Shown: positions 43,488 to 55,930, numbered from the stretch's first letter. The stretch is DNA of 64,000 nt from Callaeas wilsoni (GCA_013398955.1 VWPU01017525.1:1-64000); one strand, 5' to 3'. Notes: a model not told the origin generated them from the letters alone. Numbers and translations are program-made.

Positions 43488-43493
43488 CCTCCA
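43488..43493. repeat. Right target-site duplication of solo LTR
   Basis: CCTCCA follows directly after the terminal ACA of the LTR and equals the left copy at 43219-43224. Confidence 0.65.
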
Positions 43494-44400
43494 GGACACT
43501 CTCAGCACTAAGTCATGCTAATCTCACAGCACTCAAGGCAAGCAGGCCCTGCTAAGTCTGGCTTGTTCACTGCATTCAGATACAGACCATGTCCATTCTG
43601 CTCTAAGAGTTCTTCTACACCACGGGAACAAAGAGAGGCCCAAAATGCCATTCCCAAAATGGCACCCGGCAGAGGCGGCCGCGTGGCCGAAGGACACAGC
43701 GGGAACATCACACCTTTCCCTTCTAGAATGGCACCCTCCAAGCGACTGCGTGGCCCCAGGAAGGAAGACGGGATGGCGACAGCGCCTAGCGGGAAGGCAG
43801 GAGCTGCAGAGCGGTTCTAGGGGCAGATGGAGACCTGCCAGCTCGTGTGGGCTCCGCGCTGCCGCCTGTTCCTCCTGCTGCTCAGGGGCTCTGCACTGCG
43901 GCGGTGGGGTGGCAGTGGGCTGGTGGTGGAAGGACCGCTCCGTCGGGGACATGTGGTGTTTCAGCTCAAGCACCTCGCTTGCTTTTTTCTGTCGCTGCCA
44001 GCAGAGTTTGCAAAGTTCGCTTTGAAGCCGTTTCTAATTGTGAAATGCACTTTCTACGAATGGCCACAGTGGCAAACCCAAAGCTGGCCCGAAGGAGAGA
44101 GAGCTCTGGTCCTGTCTTCTCTCCTGGAGCAGGTCGCCTGCATGGACCTGCAGGCACCTGTGGAACTCCCCCCAAGGCAGTTCAAATCTGCTAACTGCAA
44201 TCTCTCTAAGCCAAGGAACAAAAACCGAAACAAAAAGAGGACCCAAAAAGGGAAGAAAAAAAGAACCCTTCCCTGAGCAAAGGCCAAACAGCCCACGAGC
44301 AAACACCACGTGGTGAAAAGCAGCAAACCACCTGGGCAGGGAGATTTTCAAAACGACCCCCCACACATGAGGGTCCTGGATTCAGGTTCTGAAAGAGGCA
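43494..44400. other. CpG-rich block next to the solo LTR, origin unknown
   Basis: This block is far richer in GC and CpG than the flanking intron, especially at 43660-43960. Overlapping open frames of 100-149 codons occur on both strands, which is what high GC alone produces; none has a recognisable domain. On the minus strand a TTAATAAA signal lies beyond the LTR at 43122-43127, so the block plus 43095-43218 may be one older element, transcribed right to left, into which the younger LTR inserted. Alternatives are an intronic CpG island with promoter activity or a larger, decayed LTR. I could not find matching ends. Confidence 0.5.
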
Positions 44401-45934
44401 GTAACAATTTTTTGGTACAGATAGATATGGAAAACAATAACATTATGAATCACCCCAAGACACCTTGGCTCTCAGGTACTGTCGTCTCTAACATTCCAGT
44501 GGGTAGTCTAGGCCACCTGTTTGTTATCATTTCACTCATCCCCACATCCTATTTTCTACTTTCCTATTCTGTCACCACCCTGCTGTTGCTGTACTTCTCA
44601 CAACCCACCACTGGCTTATCTTCAGTGACACTCTTGTATGTTGTTAGATTTATCAGAGTACTGTTTTCAGCAATTGCTGTTGCCCCTTTTGGGAGGCTGT
44701 GGTGCTGTCCTAGTATGATGTTCTGATGATACATCAAATGGAAGATTTTTCTGGTACATCATTCCTCATACCACTGCAAACATGCTATTTGCCTGCTCTC
44801 TGCTATAAATGGAGGGTCATGATACTACTTATTTCTCTTGGATCACATAGGACTTTAATCACTTAGCATCCTTTTCATTTTTAGACACTCTGTGTCTTCA
44901 TGATCAAATAATGTATTTCCTAGCTTCTTTCAGACCTTTATAAACCAAGATGTAAGTAAAAAGCCATCTCAGCTTTTCCACATCTGTACCTCTTCTAGGG
45001 GAACCTTCTAAGAAAAATTTACAAACTTTTTCCCCTTGGTATTGGGTTTCTGATCTGATTACATGCTAGTTTCCTGAGCTGTGACTAAATCTAAGTCAGT
45101 TTTTGTTTTCATTTCATATCGCTCTGAGGCTTGGTGGAGATTTGCTTTCTGCACAAACAGTAAGAGTGGAGCAGGATTTAGCCCTTGGTAAGGGTGAAAG
45201 GCACAGGGTTGAGATACTTGGGAGCAGTGTTCCCAGGTTTTTTAAGGGTTTTACAAGTTCCACTTGCCTTCCTGCTAAGAGTAATTTGCAATCATGTATG
45301 AATTATAAGTTACTTAAGCAGTGTTTTAACGTAATACAGGTCATACCAACAAGGTGTGCTAATATATGAAGTGTTTGTTTTTGAGCTGCAGCAGTCTGAT
45401 TTCACTGGAATCACCAGTCACTTTTGTGCCTGTCTTCAGCACAGATGTTTTCTATTCCCAGCTGCATTGCCAGCGCTGCGCCGAAAACATGACATCTTAT
45501 AGCAGCATTCCGTAAGCACTGTATAAAACAAGATTCTTGACTGATAAGGTAGTTTAACAACTTGGGTAATTATTGCAAAAATAAATTGGAAAGTCGTGAG
45601 GTAGAAATCTCAAAGGAGGTCCAAAGGCACTTACAAATGAAATATAAAAGGCTTGAAAAGAAACTGAATCCCAAGAGACAAAGGCAGTCTCATAACTAAG
45701 CTTTACTACCCTTGTTTGCTTGAGTTTTTCACAGAAAGGAGTGGTTTTGAAAATGGAAGCAGTTGCCAAATGGACAGTAATACTGGTTTAGAAAAAGGAG
45801 AAATCAACACACAAGCAAAATGACTAATCAGCTAGGTAAAGATGAGTTGAGTGGAAGCAATTCACTTCCTATTCTAAATGACAAGAGCTCTCTGCTATGT
45901 GTTTTAGTGAAGTAAACCAGCTGATGTTGTTATA

Positions 45935-45960
45935 CATCTCATAGAAATATCTATGAGATG
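45935..45960. repeat. Perfect 10-bp inverted repeat with 6-nt loop
   Basis: CATCTCATAG at 45935-45944 and CTATGAGATG at 45951-45960 are exact reverse complements around AAATAT. The stem is too short for a microRNA precursor. No function is evident. Confidence 0.85.
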
Positions 45961-47910
45961 AAAAGGAGAACAGGAAGGTTACTTTGAAAGAAGTGGATTT
46001 AATTAACAAACAATATAGTGGTTAGGGTTTTAAAACTTTTATCCTAGGGGCCTTTTCATAAAAGAAAAAAAATATTACTAATTTTAGCAAAAGGGTCCAT
46101 TTCAGATTTCTGAAAAACATGACCCAAAATACATTTTGAAGAATTTGGCTTCCCATTGACTTCATTAGGAACTACATCACTCAACTTCTTGAAAATGCAT
46201 AACTGGTTTCATTGGGTACAAAAGTGTATCTATTACTGAGTAAGCTTCCAGCAAGGAGTAGATCTTCACTTTATTTATGTATTTAAACATTTCCATCTGT
46301 ACTTTATTTCAAAATTTATTGCTAGGTTAAAGTTTGAAACAATAGGTAATATCTATTTAATAATATAATACAATATTGTATTACAGTAACAAGTTATAGT
46401 ACCTAATATTACATTTTAAAATCATTCTGTAAGCTGCTATCACTTTACAAATCCTGAAGACTCCACTATGTAATAGAAAAATGACAAAAATATGGTAGGG
46501 AAGAAAATTTAATGAAAACACACTTAGAATTAAAAATTTCTTTCCTAGAATAGTGATTGTTAGAGGTGTCTGTTCCCCACTAAATCTTATGAGTCTCTCA
46601 TTATGTCTTAATTGAAGAGAGATGGCTTTTTTAAAAGAGTAAGTCTTCTTTGAAGCTACAGCAGTATCTGTGATAGATCACAATAATAATACTATCTCAT
46701 TCTTACTGCTGAAAAACAAAGCCCTCACTATTAATGCAGGTCTGCTGCATGCACCTGAAGCAGTTTGGAACTGAATATGGAAAATGGTACCAAAATATGT
46801 AATTGAACCCTAAATTCTTCTCTGTTGTGTGAGGATGCCATTGGGCAGATGGGGGAGCTTGCCATATATTAAGTTAAAGATAGTGTTTGTCTTAAAGATG
46901 CCACTATGTATAATATGCCGCTCTGCTGCCGTTCTTTCTTTTATGTTTGGTTCTCTAATTATCATAATAGTTTTTGCCTAGGAGGATTACATGATGTTTA
47001 GTACTCAGTACAGTTTTGCAGAAAACCTCACTTACTTTTACCTTCGAAAGGGTAAGGGTGCACTTGAAACCACTGTCTTTACTGTGGCTGACCTCCTCAG
47101 TGTCCCGTCTGCAGAGAGGTGTCTGTAGGCCTCTTTGATGAATTTCGTTTGCAGAGTGAAGTGACAGCCAAATTTTGAAAATAAGGAAAGTGGATAATTA
47201 CACCTGCCATTTTCTGTTTCATACTTTTAATGTTTAAATAGCCCTTTGAGTATTTCCATATCTAAATGATTATTTAGATGCCTTTTGTATTTGCGTACAC
47301 AAAGTTCTTTTGATCTGAAACAGAGGTCGTTTCAGTAAGTTAAGTGGCTACCTGTTGATGTGTTTGATACAGCCCAAAGCGTAACATTAAAATAAAATTA
47401 TTTATAGTTCAGAAAGTATGTTAATTCTAAAACCACTGTAGCATAGCTAGAAATACTGTGACAAGCAATTAACATGTGCTCTTGACATCTTTTTTTTCAG
47501 GCTGAGCTTTTTTATGACATTTATTCCAACTAAGTGAGATTCATTTATTGTGATTTACTACATATAACTTCCGAAAAATGAGACGGAGATGTAAATCCGG
47601 AGAGCTGTCTATTTTCCATGTCATTATCATGGTGTCTGAAGAGAGAGGAAGTGCACGCTACTTTATTGAGGTTTTAGAATGACAACACAGAAAGTCTGAG
47701 CTGGTCCTTAAACAAATCCAGGTGTAATGGCTGAAGTCGCATCATTGGGAACTTTTAAAACCAGTAGACAAAATCCAAAACATTTTTGTATAAGCCTGTC
47801 TAAAGAAGGGAGCTAGGCAAAATGTGTCTTAATGAGGGATGACAAGGGAGAATGAGAAGTGCATATTTCCTGTTTTTCAGGTGGAGAAAGACTTATTTTT
47901 ACTTATTTTT

Positions 47911-47940
47911 AGGATAATTTAGGTTGGAAGGGACTAATAC
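47911..47940 (-). mobile_element. Possible CR1 scrap, about 30 bp
   Basis: AGGATAATTTAGGTTGGAAG followed by GGACTAATAC resembles the CR1 3'-end wording (ATTTAGGTTGGAAGGGAC). The match is short and could be chance. Confidence 0.45.
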
Positions 47941-48679
47941 AGTGTTGTCTGCCAAAATATACATTAATGGACTGCAAATAGATTACTTCAGTGTGGATGA
48001 ATAATTAATACCTGGAATTGGCTACATAATTTGCACTTTTTCCGATTTGTAGAGGTGAGGTTTAATTTGAATCCCTTGGACATGCACTCAGGCACATAAG
48101 TGAGTCCTTAAAAGTCTAAAATAAGCTTTATTGTTTTATTAGACTAAAAAATTTCTCTAAGAAGTCATAAATTCAATGACAAAAGGGGAATGAAAGCCAA
48201 GAAAAAGTGTAGTTGGAGGGAAGCTTTCTAGCTTTCCCACTGGAAGCTGGTTTTCTTCCATACCTTTGGGAATTACTCCCATGATTCCTTGTGTCTAGGT
48301 GAGTCCTATGTGTGTAAGAGCAGTACTGCCTTTTATAATATTTATGCTACATTGTCTGTAAACTTTTTAAAATAGGATTTTATCTAAATAGAACCTGGCT
48401 GATGATTAAATCAGATCATACTGCAGGATTTTGCTATAAATTTTATGATGAATTCTAGAGTGAAGTTGCATAATCTTTGCTAACAAGGTATTTTTAATGT
48501 CTGTAAATTCGGCTTGCAAGCAAATAATTAGGAGACTGTTACACACTCTGGTGTTTTCAGGTCACTGAATTCTCAGGGAAGTAGAAAAACTTCGTGTAGC
48601 AACAAACAGTTACCAATAAATTTCCGAAAATTCACTGTTTGAATGAATTTAGACAACTTGAGTTTTGTGTAAATGCTTT

Positions 48680-49345
48680 CTACCACCGACTATGGTGGTG
48701 TCCTGTTCTTGGCTGGCCCCCATCATCCTCTGTTTGAATGGACTATTGGCATGGACTGTTAGCATGAACTTTTCCACGTTTTCGTGACTCTCAGGGATGT
48801 TGAACTACTGTCATCAGAGCCTCTGGGAAGGCATACAGCTGGACAGACTTTTCTGCACACTGCCAGTCTTCCAGAATCTTTCTCAGGGCTTCACCAAGCT
48901 ACACCAGGTTCCACATTAAGTGATAAATGTGAGAATTTTCAGTGGCCGCCTTCAAGCAGACCTGGGTAACTGCCAAGCATTGGAATCTCTGGGGATTTTC
49001 AGGACTAATTTTGCTGGCCCAGTTTCCTGAAGCAATAGTGTCTCAAGTCTGCAGATAATACTTTTTCATCTTCCATATAGATGTGTGCATCAAATTCCAA
49101 GACTTCACCTTTTGCCAGCCCCAAGCATCAGTTCTTCTGGTCACAACCTACAGTCTCTTATATGAAAGAGATGTCCTACTCCATGAAAATAGCTCCACAT
49201 GAGCTATGCCCTGCAGAATAATTTGTCATTACTTGACAATAACATATTCTAGATACAGGCCCAGAGACTCACTGGGACAGGCTGACAGCCTAGATCTGGG
49301 TCCCATTCCTGGTCTGAGATTTGTATCCTGCTCTCACTTTTTTTT
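48680..49345. other. Moderately GC-rich unclassified intronic segment left of the gap
   Basis: The sequence from about 48.68 kb to the gap is less AT-rich than its surroundings and lacks simple repeats. The frames are short and unrecognised. It ends in a run of 14 T and then N bases. It could be the flank of a transposon that defeated assembly. Confidence 0.3.
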
Positions 49346-49351
49346 TTTTTT

Positions 49352-49824
49352 NNNNNNNNNNNNNNNNNNNNNNNNNNNNNNNNNNNNNNNNNNNNNNNNN
49401 NNNNNNNNNNNNNNNNNNNNNNNNNNNNNNNNNNNNNNNNNNNNNNNNNNNNNNNNNNNNNNNNNNNNNNNNNNNNNNNNNNNNNNNNNNNNNNNNNNNN
49501 NNNNNNNNNNNNNNNNNNNNNNNNNNNNNNNNNNNNNNNNNNNNNNNNNNNNNNNNNNNNNNNNNNNNNNNNNNNNNNNNNNNNNNNNNNNNNNNNNNNN
49601 NNNNNNNNNNNNNNNNNNNNNNNNNNNNNNNNNNNNNNNNNNNNNNNNNNNNNNNNNNNNNNNNNNNNNNNNNNNNNNNNNNNNNNNNNNNNNNNNNNNN
49701 NNNNNNNNNNNNNNNNNNNNNNNNNNNNNNNNNNNNNNNNNNNNNNNNNNNNNNNNNNNNNNNNNNNNNNNNNNNNNNNNNNNNNNNNNNNNNNNNNNNN
49801 NNNNNNNNNNNNNNNNNNNNNNNN
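49352..49824. other. Assembly gap (473 N)
   Basis: There is a run of N with a T14 tract on the left edge. The right flank has a C-rich stretch and then another T run (about 49887-49902). Homopolymer or GC-rich sequence probably stopped assembly. Open frames reported across it are artefacts. The true length is not known. Confidence 0.98.
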
Positions 49825-52800
49825 ACACGCCCACCACCTGCTATCCGGTCCCCTTTCTTGGCTGATATTTTGAAACCTGCTCCCCCTTTTTTTTTTTTTT
49901 TAAGTTAAGAATGGTTAGTGAATGCTGAATACGGCTGAGATTTGAGGAAGCCATTTATTTTCATAGACAGGAGGGCAGATGATCAACATAAGTGGTATGG
50001 GCAAGCTGGAGAAAAATGATTCCTAAATAGCATGGGATGTGCAGCAGAACGATCACCTGGAGGTGCCATATCTGAGGGTGCCTTGTACGTGGGTGGGTGA
50101 GTGGGTGTGTGTACCTCTCTCAGTGCTAGCAGCAGAGCCTCCAAGCTTGCTGTGGGCAGCAGTCTGATGCAGTAATGCTCATAAGTCTTCACAACAGTGG
50201 CATTTCCTTAGTGTTGGCCTGTGATATTTCTGGGGTTAGTGTGAAATGTATTGATCTAGAAGCCCATTTCATGATGTTCTGAACGCCTCTCAAAGAAGGA
50301 TCCTGAAGTCCTAAGATACAACAAGAGACATTTACTGATGACAGTGAGTCTGAGTGGCTTATATTAAGTAAAATTTTACTTCTTATTAGCAATATCATTA
50401 ATATTTCACTTTTGTGAGTGTCGAATTTGTTTTGCACAGCCACTGGTGTGACGCTGTGCATTATTTTGCCAAATACCTTGGGTTTTTATAGTAAGTATTC
50501 TCTCAGTATGTAGCCTACACTGTTTCTGAAGTTGGTCTAAAGCCACACCAGCTAACTCTATTTGCCTTAGGTTGCTGCATTTAGCTTCCACAGCCCAGCC
50601 CAAGTTCCTTTTGAGTCAGCAGGGGTTTTGTGTTGGCTTTTGTAGTATTTGGATCAGGTCCATAGTGTGTAATTCCTCCTCTTTCTTCCTCTCGCCTCCT
50701 GAAATATTCTTTAAGAAAGTTATAATCTGAAGTGTAAGAATATTGGGCCGGATTTTTAGTTCCTATAAAACAGAATAGGTTTTTTTTTTTTTTAAGTCAG
50801 TAAAACTCTGCTTATTTGGATGAGTTAACTCTCTTTACATACAGCCTAATATCTCTTTAATAAGGCATCAAACTCACCAAACTTACGGTATGTGAAAACC
50901 ATAACTGCCCAGACTATATTTTACTCTGATGCCAAAGTCCTATGCAATGACAGCTTAGTGTCACCTAGCTTTTATCAACTATTTCCCTTGTTATCTCTGG
51001 ATACAGCCTTGATCCCTACGAAAACAATCTATCATTTCTTCCTCCGCAATGCTACTCTCTGGTCCTCTGGTTTGTTATATGTTTGGTTCACTGTAGATTC
51101 AGCTTAAAGACAGATTCAAGAGAGAAGAGCCTTAGTGACAGCCCTGCTTCAGACACAACTGAAATAATGGAATTTACAGCAATTATAAACATATGTTGGA
51201 TTTTATTTTCAGAAAGGATTTTCTTAGTTTTAGTTGGCTGGATAGCAGTGTGAAAATATGTGTATGCCATGAATGTATTTAAATTGATAGTAATAAACTT
51301 TATTATTGTAGAATCCAACTTTTTCCTTCTCAGAGATCTCGTGCAATTGAAAAGGTGGATTGGATGGATTATGAAATCTCAAAAGTTTCATCTTCACCTG
51401 AAGTATTTTGGGAGAAAAACTACTTTTTCAGTTAGAAAGCAGAGGAAGTTTTGAGGGTTTTTTCCCATGCAAAGAAGTCCTTCATACTTCTGTGAAGCTG
51501 GAGCAATTCTGAAACTAGCAGAATTATTTTGGATTCATGCTGATGTTGCTAACATCAAAATATGACCATAGGAGTAAAGTGGTGCATTTGTGGCACAGAA
51601 CAGTATAAACAGTTACTATATTTAGGATGTAGGAAAACTCAGTCTGTAGAAAGCAAGCACTCAATGAATTTTATAATAGCATAATAACACAAAAGACAAA
51701 GAACAAAGAGGGGAAAGACAAAAGATGTGCATTTAACCCGAGCATCAGGAAATAGTATAGTGTGTTTGCACAGCAGTCACTAAGGGAAATTGAACCAAAT
51801 ACACTTGTTGCTGACTTTCCATCTTAATCAAAAGTCCAGGTACTAACTGCTCTTGGAACATGAATCTCCCTGTGATAACACATGGAAGCTGAAATTCAGG
51901 CACAGTCAACCCCTCCCCACCCCATGTTGTATTGTACTGGTTGGGCTTAAGTTGTTTTAATGTTGAAAGTTTTTGGGGCAGTTTTCAAACTTATTTTTAG
52001 GCATTCAAAGAGAAGAAAGTTGCTAAATAAAGTTCTCTAGACTGTCTTAAGGCTCTGTCGCCATTTGAACGTCAATTTTCAAACTTGATGTGAAAACCAT
52101 TTGCTCCTTTCACGATGTATTGTCCAGACTAAAGGCATGATTCAAATCTCACACCCTTGTCAGCTCAAATCAGAGTCTTGAAACTAAAATATGAACCTTG
52201 AGAGAAGAAGTCTGATTCTGTTTTCACACCCATAAATCTAGAGAAAATCCTCATTTGTGTATGGCTGTTGTAGAAGCTAACACTCGTACAACCCAGAGCA
52301 ACAGCGCAGACTCAGTAGCTGGGAGACACTCATTAAACTGGGAGTGCTTGAGCACCTCCTTCAGAAGTAACTTTATTTTTCTGTATCCGTAATTGACGTC
52401 CCGTTGTGTTTCACATAAAATACCAAAGTGCAGAGGCAAGAATTTTGTTGTGTAAAAATGTTTTAAATGAAAACTGTCAAATGAGATTTCATCTGCAGCT
52501 GCTTATTCTAATGAAGAGTTCCATTCCTTATAAACGTAACCTGATTTTCGAACTTCAGTAAGTTGTACAGCTGGCCTTGCTTTCTTCACTCCAGGTGAAT
52601 CTGTCTCCTTATGTCACAGAATTCAAAAAATAGACTGAGGTGGGGGTTTTTTTGTTGAGGGTTTTTTTTAAGTTAATTTTTTGCCTTCTATTGTGTGTGA
52701 TTTTGCTTGATTGAGGATGTTTCCTGTTTTGTTGTCTATGCTGTGTTACAAAAGGTTTTTGTGCCATGTAAGTCTCAACTGCAAATACTGCTAGCCCTCG

Positions 52801-53820
52801 AGGGAGTTTGGGACATGTCTATATAGGCATCACAGCCATACATCCAAATTCAAAAACCCAGACTGTCTTCTAGACGCCTTTTAGAGGACCAGTTTTTAAT
52901 TTCTGGTACTACAGCTAAATGTTGTTTAGCATTTCATGAGATACCCTGATCAAAGCATTTTTCAATGTGGTATTTACAGTGTTGGTTATAAAATAAACCA
53001 ATAAAATATTGAATGTGCTGCTTTATGATACCTCACTGTTATTTATTTGACTGTTCCGGGTGGAGAAACAAAAGGGAGAAATGGGTAAAATTGTCAACCG
53101 AACTCAGGAGTAGGGAAGGGAGAAGTTACACTGGCACTTGGAAAAAATATTATTTGAATTTAGGTAGAAAATTCAGGTGTCTCCCAGCAGTTCCAGGTAA
53201 GTTACTTCTGGTGTACCTCATTGGATTATTTTAATTAGCACATGAAACTGTTTTATTAGAATGTATTGTCAGCAAGATTTAATTGTTAAAATAAATGGAA
53301 CTTTATTTACTTAAATTTGTTTTTGTGATTTTTCACAGATAGAGGAAATTCTTTTGGTTGTTTGCTCTTCACTATTCCTTTTGTATAGATCCCTATCCTA
53401 TAAAGAAAAGCCGGTTTCAAGACAATATAAAATGGTGTCTTTACCAACATGTTTTCAAAAAAATAGTCTAAAAGTATTCATGTTCCCTGACATATTTCTA
53501 CTTAACACATGAAGAACAGAAAGACTCCATTCTATAGGACTAGACAAATATGTAGCATTTATTTACATAAAATATGAAAATCTTCAGTTTAAAATACCAG
53601 GTCATTTTCTTACAGGTTTTTTAAAATTTACTTTTAAAATGCAAATAAAAAACACTCTACTATTTCTTTTCCTTCCCTTTTATTGTAAAGTGGAGTACCA
53701 TCACATGCTTTTGACTTTCAGTTAAAGTAAGCCGTTTTTTACAGCAGAAAAAGTGTGATTTCTTTGTGAATGGTTGCCTCTCAAGGGTGTTTGTGTTTTT
53801 TCCTGCCTGTGTGATTTCAG

Positions 53821-54039
53821 ATGCTGCACAACAAACACGTGATGGTTCGTGTTGGAGGAGGCTGGGAGACTTTTGCAGGTTACTTACTGAAGCATGACCC
53901 GTGCCGAATGCTGCAGATCTCCCGAGTCGATGGGAAAACTTCTCCAGTCCAGAGCAAGTCTCCAAACCTCAGGGACATGAATCCAGACAATTATCTGGTT
54001 GTTTCTGCCCATTACAAAACCAAGAAGGAGATTAAGTGA
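53821..54039 (+). CDS. GAS2: GAS2 last coding exon: second half of GAR domain and C-terminus
   Basis: This exon gives 72 codons plus TGA (54037-54039), entered in phase 0 after the acceptor TGTGATTTCAG. It starts [18 protein letters not shown], the most conserved part of the GAR domain, and goes on to [10 protein letters not shown]. The ATG is an internal Met, not a start. After the domain comes S-R-V-D-G (Asp codon 53929-53931), the place where mammalian GAS2 is known to be cut by caspases during apoptosis, which releases a form that rearranges actin. The end is [17 protein letters not shown], the usual GAS2 terminus. Length and ending agree with full-length GAS2 (about 313 residues), so the gene looks intact. 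Confidence 0.98.
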   Translation: MLHNKHVMVRVGGGWETFAGYLLKHDPCRMLQISRVDGKTSPVQSKSPNLRDMNPDNYLVVSAHYKTKKEIK

Positions 54040-54510
54040 AATAAGCTTCTCATGTGAGTGGGACTTTATGTATGTAGGTCCAAATTATTTTCCCAAGTGT
54101 AGTAAATTTAGTTAATTCTTTAAAAGGACTTTGGAAAATTTAACACAGACTGGAAATGACCCCATTTTGAAGATCTTTGAATTTAGAACTATTTATTTCT
54201 AGTACTGTATCTTTTATAGCAAATTATCCTTGATAGGCTAATTACTATAATCAGATAATAAATAGACATATATTTTTAGCCAAATTATTACTCTTTAATA
54301 TGTGAATGTATACTTAGAGCTACATAAAGCAGTGGATCCTGTTAATGGAAGAAAATACACAATAAAATATATTTGTATGAAAATCTTATTACTTTGAATC
54401 CCTGACCGTTAGGCTAGTTGAAATATATATATGCAGGTGGAAAATGGGTATTGGGGGAAATTATGCGGTAATGTCGATTGAAATGAAATAAAAATTGACT
54501 ATTTGTATGT
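54040..54510 (+). other. GAS2: GAS2 3' untranslated region (proposed)
   Basis: This AT-rich sequence follows the GAS2 stop. Three AATAAA signals occur at 54257-54262, 54361-54366 and 54487-54492. Any could be used, and alternative polyadenylation is plausible. The third is followed within 30 bases by a T/G-containing stretch, so I end the UTR near 54510. No transcript evidence is available and a longer UTR is possible. Confidence 0.6.
54487..54492 (+). terminator. GAS2: Candidate polyadenylation signal of GAS2
   Basis: AATAAA is followed by TTGACTATTTGTATGTTTTG, a T/G-rich downstream element of the usual kind. Earlier signals at 54257 and 54361 are equally canonical hexamers. Confidence 0.5.
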
Positions 54511-55930
54511 TTTGCAATCTTTTCTTAATTAGTAGGATATAATGGCTTATTGCATGCCAAGCAGCTTCTCAAAGCCATTACTTAAAAAGCCCAAGAAACC
54601 CGTTCACACCGTTTTACCGTGTAAAGCTGAAGACGATGATGAGTGTTCGATCTGCGTGTACACCCTTTGTGTTTTTCACAAAGTTGCCCAACACAGAAGC
54701 AGGGGCAAGGGGGGAGGTTGCCCCTTCCTCTGCCAGGCGGCGGAGCTGGGTGAGGTGAGGTGGTGTTCTGCAGCCCATACGGGGAGCAGTACCAGGTGCA
54801 CGGCCCTCGCGCCCAGCGAGGAGCTTCAGAAGATACAGGTCCCTCTGGAGTCACAAAACACAGCACTGCTCTTGGATAGGAGTTCTTCCTTCCCCTTCTC
54901 TGTAATGTTGTTGGCCATGTTAAACGGGAACTATTCATTACCCTGAAAGTAGAGTGGTTCACATTCTCATAAATCACTCACACACCTCTAATATAGCTAA
55001 AGGCGTATGCGGCTACTTTTCTGTGTTTATATTTGGTAATTTATGTGCCTTGCAACATCCCAGAAAAATCATTTTATAGGATTGTTTCACTGACTGTATA
55101 AATTTACAAATAAGTTAATTTTTTTTAAATACTCATACATTTTGAAACTCTTATTATTTGTAATCTCTCATCTCCACTTTGCTGCTACCAGCTGGTTGCC
55201 TACAATACACAACACTGCTTGCTGCCCTGATAATGAGCTGCACAAAGAAAGGGGCAAACAGATAACACCGAAATAACCAAATTTTATTGAAAATTCATTT
55301 TTCTGTGCAGGAAAAAAAATCAAAAGCATCCTTGAAATAATTTTTTTAGTACTGTCTAGTATTTTTCTCTATTTTCTGATGCTTAATTTTTAAAAATGGT
55401 CTTACGATCTGCTCCTGTGGTCTTTAACAACAAAATGTCTGTGGGCTAGAAAGGATCAAGACCATCCTTCATGTTCCATGCCTTATTAAAATCAGCACGT
55501 TGTGTCTCACTTCTGTGGAAAAGGCCTACCTCACCATCTAAAAATACCTGCAAATACAAACAGTTCACAATAGCTTGGTGCAGCAGACAAAGTAGCAAGA
55601 CATAGTTCCAAAGTTGCAGCCTTTTATTCTTATTTTGAAGCGCTTTCTAAGAAGATTAAACACATATTCAAGCAATAAATCTTTTGAAAAGCCATAGGAG
55701 GACTCAGTTGTCATAGAAGTTGTCATATGTTCCCCCTAAGGGAGCGGAAAACAGGCCACAAGCAACATCATTTAAAAAAAATGTAGCATAGCTGAAAAAA
55801 AATCATGATCTTAATAAAAGCACTGAGAGATCTGTTTTTCAAGTGAAAAGGGAAGGAAAAAATATCCCTCGTGAAAATGTGAGATGTTTATTTAGAAATA
55901 ATGGCTATTTTTTAAACATAATTAGTTGGA

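Larger units (their letters stand above)
19733..53820 (+). other. GAS2: GAS2 last intron, about 34 kb, splits the GAR domain
   Basis: This is a phase-0 intron between the two GAR-domain exons, with donor GTAAAG and acceptor GATTTCAG. It holds most of the repeats of the window: a 43-bp tandem duplication, CR1 fragments, a solo LTR beside a CpG-rich block, simple repeats, and an assembly gap at 49352-49824. Long stretches (for example 19.8-26.8, 29.4-33.1, 37-39.8, 40-43 and 50-53.8 kb) are AT-rich with only short, unconvincing open frames. No nested gene or structured RNA gene was recognised. Size may be slightly wrong because of the gap. Confidence 0.85.

Noticed and set aside
43533..44366. 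Overlapping frames of 99-149 codons on both strands
   Set aside because: They lie in a CpG-rich block where stop codons are rare by chance. No known domain or viral gene wording was seen in any frame.
49206..49908. Frames of 167-219 codons spanning N bases
   Set aside because: They are artefacts of reading through the assembly gap.
53821..53823. ATG at the start of the last GAS2 exon as a translation start
   Set aside because: It is the internal Met of the GAR domain, directly after the acceptor. The frame continues from the exon at 19625.
54542..54946. 134-codon plus-strand frame after the GAS2 UTR
   Set aside because: No recognised domain; the region is locally GC-rich and frames occur on both strands.
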